A stretch of 5,613 nucleotides of DNA from Chloroflexota bacterium (lineage in GTDB: Bacteria > Chloroflexota > Dehalococcoidia > UBA3495), in assembly GCA_022576105.1 (NCBI GenBank), contig JACZRM010000128.1:1-5613 (forward strand), read 5' to 3'. The notes beneath the pieces were generated by a model. It was not told the DNA's origin. It worked only from the letters and a program-made list of their open reading frames with translations, and did not search any database. The position numbers and the translations under genes are program-made. This document shows, one piece after another, positions 1-4,239 of the stretch. Numbering within the stretch: the stretch's first letter is position 1; every line of letters begins with the position of its first letter.

Positions 1-57
1 AAGGAAATCAAAGCGCGACAGGCACAGCAGTTGGCCCAGCGTCAAAGGGCGCAATAA
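1..57 (+). CDS. 3' end of an upstream gene, probably nuoH (partial)
   Basis: Frame 1 is open from the left edge to a TAA at 55-57 and encodes 18 residues, KEIKARQAQQLAQRQRAQ. This is a highly charged, Gln/Arg/Ala-rich tail of the kind found at the cytoplasmic C-terminus of a membrane protein or at the end of a helical soluble subunit. In most nuo operons nuoH, the quinone-site membrane subunit, lies directly upstream of nuoI, so nuoH is the most likely identity. That is an inference from gene order, because the visible residues carry no diagnostic motif. The gene starts outside the window. Confidence 0.5.
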   Translation, partial: KEIKARQAQQLAQRQRAQ

Positions 58-69
58 GCTCGATAAAAG

Positions 70-150
70 GTGGAATTACCCGTCAATATCAAGGTTGAAA
101 TACCGGTGAATGTTCCGGTTAATATTCCAATGAAGGATGATCAATGCTGA
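70..150 (+). CDS. possible 26-residue leader-like peptide with a tetrapeptide repeat
   Basis: A GTG at 70 opens a frame ending with TGA at 148-150, overlapping the nuoI start by 7 bases. An in-frame TAA at 64-66 limits the start. The product would be MELPVNIKVEIPVNVPVNIPMKDDQC in two parts: MEL, then four tetrapeptides (PVNI, KVEI, PVNV, PVNI), then PMKDDQC. The alternating hydrophobic/polar pattern suggests beta structure. The overlap with nuoI would allow translational coupling. Against it, the only SD-like bases (AAAAGG) lie directly against the GTG, which is too close, and the peptide is very short. I recognise no family. It may be a small gene, a degraded gene end, or simply a repeat in non-coding DNA. 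Confidence 0.25.
   Translation: MELPVNIKVEIPVNVPVNIPMKDDQC
79..126 (+). repeat. four degenerate 12-base tandem units
   Basis: Four consecutive 12-mers occupy 79-90 (CCCGTCAATATC), 91-102 (AAGGTTGAAATA), 103-114 (CCGGTGAATGTT) and 115-126 (CCGGTTAATATT). The last two match at 10 of 12 positions. The second unit is the most diverged. The period is a multiple of three, and the repeat is visible as tetrapeptides in the overlapping small frame, which hints at selection or expansion at the protein level. Confidence 0.55.
133..137 (+). promoter_or_regulatory. Shine-Dalgarno for nuoI
   Basis: AAGGA is followed by a 6-base spacer and then ATG at 144. An in-frame TGA at 138-140 blocks any earlier start, so this site fixes the nuoI start. 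Confidence 0.75.
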
Positions 151-698
151 ACACCGTCAAAGGGCTGATGCTGACCCTGGCTTCGACCTTCAAGGGTCTG
201 CGCCATCCGGTCACCCAGCAGTATCCCACGGTGCCTACCCCGGTGAAACCCAGATTCATGGGGTTTCCGGCCCTGACCTGGGATGATGATACGCCGGAGC
301 CTTTCTGCACCGGCTGTATGGTATGTATCCGCCACTGTCCTACCCAGTGTATGTCGGCCACCATGAAAGACAATCCCTTGAACGAGGAAGGCAAAAGCTC
401 CCGCAAGAAAATCATAGATTTCTTCGAAATTAACCTGAACCGTTGCATCTTATGCGGAATTTGCGTCGAGGTGTGTAACTTCGATGCTATCGTGATGAGC
501 CACGAGCATGAGATGAGCACCTCCGAGCGTAACGGCGGTCGGGTTGACCTGCCGGCATTGCTGCAAATTGGGCGCAAATACCAGGCGGAAACCGGTTGGA
601 TTCCCCCTTCCGTGTTGGAGAAGCAAAGGAAGGAGGCCGCCGCAGCGCAGCAACCGCAAGAGGTGGCCGCCGCTGAGTCCGGGGATGAATCGCAATAG
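144..698 (+). CDS. nuoI: NADH-quinone oxidoreductase subunit I, two-cluster ferredoxin-like protein
   Basis: NuoI (184 aa here) carries the two 4Fe-4S clusters (N6a and N6b) that pass electrons along the peripheral arm towards the last cluster and quinone. It sits at the junction with the membrane arm on the cytoplasmic side. The first cluster motif is C55-x2-C58-x2-C61-x3-C65-P. The second is C101-x2-C104-x2-C107-x3-C111, followed by N-F-D-A-I rather than the C-P seen in E. coli. The N-terminal part (about 1-30) is the amphipathic, membrane-contacting segment ending in H-P-V-T-x2-Y-P, typical of the family. Length is in the usual range. The last 25 or so residues form an Ala/Gln/Glu-rich low-complexity tail with no family motif. 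The start is set by an upstream in-frame stop and a good SD. Both cluster motifs are intact, so the protein should be functional. Confidence 0.96.
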   Translation: MLNTVKGLMLTLASTFKGLRHPVTQQYPTVPTPVKPRFMGFPALTWDDDTPEPFCTGCMVCIRHCPTQCMSATMKDNPLNEEGKSSRKKIIDFFEINLNRCILCGICVEVCNFDAIVMSHEHEMSTSERNGGRVDLPALLQIGRKYQAETGWIPPSVLEKQRKEAAAAQQPQEVAAAESGDESQ

Positions 699-721
699 CG
701 GCTGGCTGAAGAGATCACAAT

Positions 722-970
722 TTGCCTAAAAGAGAAGACGAACGTCAGATACGCCTGTCGGGGAAGCATCCGGTATACTGCACCTGCACCCAGTGTACGG
801 AGCGGTTTCTCAACAAGCGCAGCGGAATACCCGGGAAAGGGTTTCTGCAGCGACTGTTCAAGAAATCTAAGGTTGAACCGGTGAAACTACACCCTGCTGA
901 TTGCACCTGTGCCACCTGCGACTTGTTGAGATCGGTGAATACTCTGCCGCCATCCGGCGATAGCAAATAG
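722..970 (+). CDS. uncharacterised 82-aa protein with duplicated H-P-x2-C-T-C-x2-C motif
   Basis: I do not recognise a named family. The TTG start at 722 is the only candidate near the 5' end, since an in-frame TGA lies at 707-709. It is preceded by AAGAG at 709-713, 8 bases upstream. The protein carries the same motif twice, 41 residues apart: H16-P-V-Y-C20-T-C22-T-Q-C25 and H57-P-A-D-C61-T-C63-A-T-C66. Each copy offers one His and three Cys, a plausible four-ligand zinc site, or less likely an Fe-S or other metal site. The linker is rich in Lys, Arg and Gly. There is no signal peptide or membrane segment, so it should be cytoplasmic. It lies 23 bases after nuoI and upstream of nuoJ on the same strand, suggesting co-transcription and a role tied to complex I, such as an accessory subunit or an assembly or metal-handling factor. 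Function is inference from position. Confidence 0.8.
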   Translation: MPKREDERQIRLSGKHPVYCTCTQCTERFLNKRSGIPGKGFLQRLFKKSKVEPVKLHPADCTCATCDLLRSVNTLPPSGDSK

Positions 971-990
971 CGCCGGTCTAGTACGCAATA

Positions 991-995
991 AAGGG
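991..995 (+). promoter_or_regulatory. Shine-Dalgarno for the 52-aa gene
   Basis: AAGGG lies 7 bases before the TTG at 1003 and 4 bases before the alternative TTG at 1000. An in-frame TAA at 997-999 leaves only these two nearby starts. The spacing favours 1003. Confidence 0.6.
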
Positions 996-1002
996 ATAAT
1001 TG

Positions 1003-1161
1003 TTGAACCAGCCGCTACCTACAACCAGACCATACAAGGATTATGGAGCCGCATCCAAAGCGGCTCTTTATTCGGTGAAGTTCCCGGAATTACTTGGCGA
1101 AATGCTTGGGAAAGCGCTGGTGGATTGCCCCATTCTCACCAATCGGCGGATTAAGCCATGA
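1003..1161 (+). CDS. uncharacterised 52-aa protein, translationally coupled to nuoJ
   Basis: This short frame starts with TTG at 1003 (TTG at 1000 is possible) and ends with TGA at 1159-1161. It overlaps the nuoJ ATG at 1158 as ATGA, the classic arrangement for coupled translation. A well-spaced AAGGG precedes the start, and the frame has no internal stop. The predicted product begins MNQPLPTTRPYKDYGAASK, continues through a mostly hydrophobic middle (L-Y-S-V-K-F-P-E-L-L-G-E-M-L-G-K-A-L-V), has a single Cys at 42, and ends basic (N-R-R-I-K-P). The middle could form an amphipathic helix but is too charged for a confident membrane span. I recognise no family. Its place between nuoI and nuoJ suggests a small complex I-linked protein. 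It could also be a fortuitous frame, but the SD and exact stop/start overlap argue against that. Confidence 0.6.
   Translation: MNQPLPTTRPYKDYGAASKAALYSVKFPELLGEMLGKALVDCPILTNRRIKP
1046..1072 (+). other. GC-rich hairpin with short T-rich tail, terminator-like
   Basis: A perfect 7-base inverted repeat, GAGCCGC (1046-1052) and GCGGCTC (1060-1066), is separated by a 7-base loop ATCCAAA and followed by TTTATT. This has the shape of a weak Rho-independent terminator or attenuator. It lies inside the 52-aa reading frame, where it encodes G-A-A-S-K-A-A-L, so it may be only a coding coincidence. If active, it would reduce transcription from nuoI into nuoJKLM. The T-run is broken, so efficiency would be low. 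Confidence 0.35.
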
Positions 1162-1646
1162 CCTGGTTGTTCATTGTCTTGGCGGCGTTTACCTTGTTGG
1201 GCGGTCTGGGGGTGGTGATGACCCGCAATGTAGTGCATGCGGCGCTGTTCCTCCTGATGGCTTTGATCGCGGTGGCCGGAATCTACCTGATACTGTTCAC
1301 CGAGTTTCTGGCGTTGGTCCAGGTGCTGATATACGGCGGGGCGATAATCATAGTGTTGCTGTTTGCCATAATGCTGACCCGGGCCGCCGACTATCCCCGA
1401 ATCTCTGACAATCGACAGTGGCCGCTGGCGGCCATAACGTCCATTGCATTGGCCGCGGTGCTGGGCTCAGCCTTCTGGATCGGCGCTCCGGTCGGCACAG
1501 TGGCCCAGAGTCCGGAATTTACTGGACTGGCCAATTCGCTGTTCACCCGATGGGCCATCCCCTTTGAAGTTGCATCTCTGGTGTTGCTGGTGGCATTGAT
1601 CGGGGCCATCATCATCGCCCGCACCGGCGACGGAGGCGAGGGCTAG
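1158..1646 (+). CDS. nuoJ: NADH-quinone oxidoreductase subunit J
   Basis: NuoJ is a small membrane subunit next to NuoH, NuoA and NuoK. Its third helix is linked to coupling quinone chemistry to proton movement. The 162-aa product has five predicted membrane helices at roughly 2-20, 27-47, 50-74, 89-109 and 135-155. The signature lies in helix 3: E49-F-L-A-L-V-Q-V-L-I-Y59-G60-G61-A62, followed by a run of hydrophobic residues. Y59 and the glycine pair match the region that forms the pi-bulge in known complex I structures. The final helix has the usual F-E-V-A-S-L-V-L-L pattern. It is a little shorter than E. coli NuoJ. The start ATG overlaps the stop of the preceding 52-aa frame, and nuoK begins two bases after its TAG. 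Nothing suggests it is broken. Confidence 0.95.
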   Translation: MTWLFIVLAAFTLLGGLGVVMTRNVVHAALFLLMALIAVAGIYLILFTEFLALVQVLIYGGAIIIVLLFAIMLTRAADYPRISDNRQWPLAAITSIALAAVLGSAFWIGAPVGTVAQSPEFTGLANSLFTRWAIPFEVASLVLLVALIGAIIIARTGDGGEG

Positions 1647-1648
1647 CA

Positions 1649-1969
1649 GTGACTCCGCTGGTTTTCTTTCAGCTATTGAGCGCCGCCCTGTTTGTGATTG
1701 GGATGTACGGCGTTCTGGCGCGGCGCAGCGCCGTGCTGATTATCATGTCCATTGAACTGATGCTCAACGCAGTTAACATTAACTTGATTGCCGCTGCCTC
1801 TCATTTGAACGGCAGCGGCAATTTCGTGAATTTTGATGGACATATAATCGCCATTTTTGTCATCACCGTGGCCGCTGCGGAGGTGGGGTTGGCGATGGCG
1901 ATAATCCTGAGAATATACCGAAATCGCTCCACAATAGACGTGAACGAAATCAACCTGATGAAGTGGTAG
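1649..1969 (+). CDS. nuoK: NADH-quinone oxidoreductase subunit K
   Basis: NuoK is the smallest antiporter-related (MrpC-like) membrane subunit and forms part of the proton pathway between the quinone chamber and NuoN. The 106-aa product has the expected three helices at about 3-22, 27-50 and 64-89. E36, in the S-I-E-L-M-L-N-A-V-N-I-N-L stretch, and E78, in A-A-A-E-V-G-L-A, correspond to the two membrane glutamates (E36 and E72 in E. coli) needed for activity. The C-terminal tail ends in V-N-E-I-N-L-M-K-W, a familiar family ending. It starts with GTG, preceded by GAGGG at 1638-1642 with a 6-base spacer, and follows nuoJ by only two bases, so translation is probably coupled. The protein looks complete and functional. 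Confidence 0.95.
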   Translation: MTPLVFFQLLSAALFVIGMYGVLARRSAVLIIMSIELMLNAVNINLIAAASHLNGSGNFVNFDGHIIAIFVITVAAAEVGLAMAIILRIYRNRSTIDVNEINLMKW

Positions 1970-1985
1970 CAGTTGATATACATGA

Positions 1986-1993
1986 TTGAGGTA
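1986..1993 (+). repeat. left copy of 8-base direct repeat TTGAGGTA
   Basis: TTGAGGTA occurs here and again at 2271-2278, bracketing 277 bases. It could be a target-site duplication from an insertion. The shorter TTGAGGT also occurs at 2211-2217, so chance or internal repetition is possible. Confidence 0.4.
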
Positions 1994-2029
1994 ATTGTTC
2001 ATGTGATTTACCCACATCTTCGGCCCTTT

Positions 2030-2042
2030 TCCCCGTGGGGGA
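2030..2042 (+). repeat. small GC hairpin TCCCC-GTG-GGGGA
   Basis: A perfect 5-base stem with a 3-base loop, preceded by TTTT and not followed by a T-run on this strand. It is not a convincing terminator. It may contribute to mRNA structure downstream of nuoK. Confidence 0.4.
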
Positions 2043-2097
2043 TTTGCCTCAAAAGTTCTTTTAAATTTGCGGGGAATCGAGTCCGGTGGATTTTAGA

Positions 2098-2116
2098 CCC
2101 TTCGCTACGCTCAGGG
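2098..2116 (+). repeat. REP-like palindrome, copy 1
   Basis: CCCTTCGCTACGCTCAGGG pairs CCCT with AGGG and GC with GC around a TAC loop, leaving a 2x2 internal mismatch. TTAGA (2093-2097) and TCTAA (2122-2126) add an outer inverted repeat. The core matches copy 2 at 12 of 17 positions (2099-2115 against 2229-2245), differing mainly in the loop. Such short palindromes are commonly dispersed between genes. Confidence 0.6.
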
Positions 2117-2126
2117 AAACATCTAA

Positions 2127-2143
2127 GGCAGACTTCTGACCTC
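2127..2143 (+). repeat. direct repeat, copy 1
   Basis: GGCAGACTTCTGACCTC matches GGCAGACGTGTGGCCTC at 2187-2203 in 14 of 17 positions. The copies start 60 bases apart. They suggest internal duplication within the intergenic repeat region. Confidence 0.5.
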
Positions 2144-2186
2144 AATCACAGGCCGCAATTGGCACTTTTGAAGCGAGGCTCCCCTT

Positions 2187-2203
2187 GGCAGACGTGTGGC
2201 CTC
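2187..2203 (+). repeat. direct repeat, copy 2
   Basis: Second copy of the 17-base repeat at 2127-2143, with three mismatches. Its last four bases form the left arm of the hairpin at 2200-2216. Confidence 0.5.
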
Positions 2204-2216
2204 GACGAAGTTGAGG
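2200..2216 (+). repeat. hairpin CCTCGAC-GAA-GTTGAGG
   Basis: A 7-base stem (one G-T wobble) closes a 3-base GAA loop, and further G-T pairs could extend it. The sequence loosely resembles the CCTTCG...CTCAGG palindromes on either side and may be a diverged member of the same group. Confidence 0.45.
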
Positions 2217-2226
2217 TTGGGGGCTG

Positions 2227-2247
2227 GTCCTCCGACCGGCTCAGGAC
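2227..2247 (+). repeat. REP-like palindrome, copy 2
   Basis: GTCCT (2227-2231) and AGGAC (2243-2247) form a 5-base stem around CCGACCGGCTC. The element is followed by GAACGG. The core shares the CCTYCG-N4-GCTCAGG skeleton with copy 1. From memory, sequences like CTTCGACAAGCTCAGGACGAACGG recur between genes in many environmental bacterial genomes, and this looks like a variant of them. Confidence 0.6.
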
Positions 2248-2270
2248 GAACGGCCTCTGGCGTGGGCCGG

Positions 2271-2278
2271 TTGAGGTA
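2271..2278 (+). repeat. right copy of TTGAGGTA, containing the likely nuoL ribosome site
   Basis: This is the second copy of the 8-base direct repeat at 1986-1993. The GAGG within it (2273-2276) is the only SD-like sequence before the nuoL ATG, with a long 11-base spacer, so nuoL initiation may be weak or helped by mRNA structure. Confidence 0.4.
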
Positions 2279-2287
2279 TCGGCCTAG

Positions 2288-4231
2288 ATGGAATGGGCCT
2301 GGCTAATACCGGTTTTCAGCTTTGTGGCGGTCCCGCTGATTATTCTGTTCGGCAAGTATTTGCCGGGCAAAGGTTCTCCCCTGGCCATCCTGGCCATCGT
2401 CGGCGCATTCGCCATGTTCTGGGTGGTCCTGATCGGGTTTCTGGGCGCGTCTCCCGACACCGAAGGCTGCGAAACCAGTGAACACACCGGTGCGCTGACT
2501 TGCCAGTATGAGCGTACCTGGTTCCAGGCCGGCCTGACCGGAACATCCGTCGATGCTGACTCCAGCGTTGTTGACCAGAGTATCCACCTGGTCTGGGGGA
2601 TCACCATTGATCCCCTGACCATCGTCATGCTGGGACTGATCACCTTCGTCGCCCTGATGGTGCAGGTCTACTCCCTGGGTTACATGCGTGGTGACCCGCG
2701 CTTTGGGTGGTACTACGCCTTTCACGCTCTGTTCATCGCCGCCATGCTGACCCTGGTCCTGGCCGATAACTTCCTGCTGCTGTACGTGGCCTGGGAGCTG
2801 GTGGGTTTATGTTCCTATCTGCTGATTGGGTTCTGGTTTGAGCGTCCCACCGCCAGAGAGGCGGCCAAGAAGGCCTTTGTCGTCACCCGTATCGGGGATG
2901 TAGGGCTGCTGATCGGAATTCTATTGCTGTGGCGGGAAGTCGGCAGTTTCAGCATGACTGAGACCTTCGCAGCGGTGGCCAGCGGCGCAATCAGCCAGGG
3001 TGTGGTGACAGTTGCGGCGTTGCTGCTCTTTGCCGGGGCGGCTGGTAAGTCGGCCCAGTTCCCCCTGCACGTGTGGCTGCCCGATGCGATGGAAGGCCCT
3101 TCGCCGGTCAGCGCGCTGATTCACGCGGCGACCATGGTGGCTGCCGGTGTGTACCTGGTGGCCCGGACGCTGCCAATATTCGCCGCCTCCGGCGACGCCC
3201 TGACGGTGGTGGCGGTTATTGGTCTGATCACGGCGTTGGGGGCGGCAACCATTGCGCTGGTTTCCACCGACTTGAAACGAATCCTGGCCTATTCCACCAT
3301 CAGCCATCTGGGGTTGATGATGCTGTCGCTAGGGGCCTTTGGCTATACCGCCGCCATCTTCCACCTGATGGCGCATGGGTTTTCCAAGGCCCTGCTGTTC
3401 CTCGGCGCGGGCAGCGTAATGCACAGCACCGATGAGTTGGATATACGGAAAATGGGTGGCCTGCGGAAGGTGATGCCATTGACCGCGGTGCTGTTTACCA
3501 TTGGGGCCATGTCCCTGGGCGGCATACCCATCTTGGCGGGATTCTGGAGCAAGGACGAGATCCTGACTGCGGTGAGCGGCAATCTGCATCCGGTTTTCAT
3601 TGTCCTGGCCTTGCTGACCGCCTTTTTAAGTGCTTTGTACATGGCCCGGGTCACCTTCGCGGTTTTCTTTGGCCCACTGCACCAGGAGCACGAACAGGTC
3701 CATGACGCCCCGCCGACCATGGCCATAACCATGCTCCTACTGGGTATTCTGGCGTTGGGATTCGGTCTGATTAGCTTCAATTGGCCCGGCCCCTATGATG
3801 GTCTGGGCACATTCTTGTTCTTTGAGCACCCGGAGGCCTTCCATTTCACCCCTTGGCTGGGAATCCTTTCCACGGTACTGGCGGTGGGCGCGTTTGTGCT
3901 GGCCTATCTGGTCTACGCGAAACGGAGCCTATCGGTCGAGGCGATGCGCGCCCGCTTTTTGCCGGTCGTCAGGTTGGCGGAAAACAAGTACTACCTGGAT
4001 GAACTCTACCAGTGGGTCATCGACCACGTGGTGCTGACGGTGGCCGGTTTTATTGGGTTCTTTGACCGGGCGGTGGTCAATGACATCGGGGTCAACGGTC
4101 CGGCCAACCTGGTCCGGCGGGTGGGTGTGACCTTGCGGCTGCATGTAACCGGCCATGTTTACACTTATGCGCTGGCCATGACCCTTGAGACCCTTTCGCT
4201 GTCGGTGGTCTTTTGGTGGCGGTCGGTTTAA
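2288..4231 (+). CDS. nuoL: NADH-quinone oxidoreductase subunit L
   Basis: NuoL is the most distal antiporter-like subunit of the membrane arm and pumps protons. It carries the long lateral helix that runs along the arm. The 647-aa product keeps the key charged residues: E170 in Y-V-A-W-E-L-V-G-L-C-S-Y (E. coli E144), K254 in A-G-K-S-A-Q-F-P-L-H (E. coli K229), H279, K330 in D-L-K-R-I-L-A-Y-S-T, H359 and H363 with K367, and K422 in G-F-W-S-K-D-E-I (E. coli K399). The C-terminal part (about 520-647) fits the lateral helix and last membrane span. The loop at about 54-104 is longer than in E. coli and contains C61 and C72. ATG 2288 directly follows an in-frame TAG, so it is the earliest possible start. 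The SD is poor. nuoM starts 8 bases downstream. Confidence 0.97.
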   Translation: MEWAWLIPVFSFVAVPLIILFGKYLPGKGSPLAILAIVGAFAMFWVVLIGFLGASPDTEGCETSEHTGALTCQYERTWFQAGLTGTSVDADSSVVDQSIHLVWGITIDPLTIVMLGLITFVALMVQVYSLGYMRGDPRFGWYYAFHALFIAAMLTLVLADNFLLLYVAWELVGLCSYLLIGFWFERPTAREAAKKAFVVTRIGDVGLLIGILLLWREVGSFSMTETFAAVASGAISQGVVTVAALLLFAGAAGKSAQFPLHVWLPDAMEGPSPVSALIHAATMVAAGVYLVARTLPIFAASGDALTVVAVIGLITALGAATIALVSTDLKRILAYSTISHLGLMMLSLGAFGYTAAIFHLMAHGFSKALLFLGAGSVMHSTDELDIRKMGGLRKVMPLTAVLFTIGAMSLGGIPILAGFWSKDEILTAVSGNLHPVFIVLALLTAFLSALYMARVTFAVFFGPLHQEHEQVHDAPPTMAITMLLLGILALGFGLISFNWPGPYDGLGTFLFFEHPEAFHFTPWLGILSTVLAVGAFVLAYLVYAKRSLSVEAMRARFLPVVRLAENKYYLDELYQWVIDHVVLTVAGFIGFFDRAVVNDIGVNGPANLVRRVGVTLRLHVTGHVYTYALAMTLETLSLSVVFWWRSV

Positions 4232-4239
4232 TCGACCAG

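Larger units (their letters stand above)
1970..2287. other. 318-base intergenic region rich in hairpins and repeats
   Basis: No convincing gene lies between nuoK and nuoL, although neighbouring joints in the operon are only 2 and 8 bases. The stretch contains a short GC hairpin (2030-2042), two copies of a REP-like palindrome (2098-2116 and 2227-2247), a further hairpin (2200-2216), a 17-base direct repeat (2127-2143 and 2187-2203), an inverted repeat (2139-2145 with 2211-2217) and an 8-base direct repeat near its ends (1986-1993 and 2271-2278). I see no clear promoter and no T-tailed terminator. It reads as one or more short repeat elements inserted into the operon. It could also form mRNA structure that influences how much nuoL and nuoM are made or how the transcript is processed. 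Confidence 0.6.

Noticed and set aside
450..481. Second NuoI cluster motif as defective because Asn replaces the Pro after the last Cys
   Set aside because: All four ligand cysteines are present. The proline is not a ligand, and C-N-F-D-A-I endings occur in normal NuoI proteins as far as I recall.
119..769. 216-residue - strand frame opposite nuoI
   Set aside because: It lies antisense to a gene with two intact 4Fe-4S motifs and resembles no known protein.
1046..1072. Calling the hairpin a definite operon terminator
   Set aside because: The T-run is broken (TTTATT), it lies inside a likely coding frame, and the same operon clearly continues downstream with nuoJ. It is kept only as a tentative terminator-like structure.
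1094..1408. 104-residue + strand frame overlapping the start of nuoJ
   Set aside because: It overlaps nuoJ in another frame, and NuoJ is clearly the real product. The translation shows no domain.
1970..2010. Promoter for nuoL near TTGATA at 1973-1978
   Set aside because: No convincing -10 element lies at a suitable distance.
2030..2042. Terminator after nuoK
   Set aside because: The stem is only 5 bases and no T-run follows on the + strand.
1973..2287. 104-residue open frame from a TTG at 1973 to a TAG immediately before nuoL
   Set aside because: It runs through the REP-like palindromes (for example D-P-S-L-R-S-G and S-S-D-R-L-R-T-N-G, typical translations of such repeats), has no recognisable domain or credible composition, and no SD sequence. 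It is probably fortuitous.
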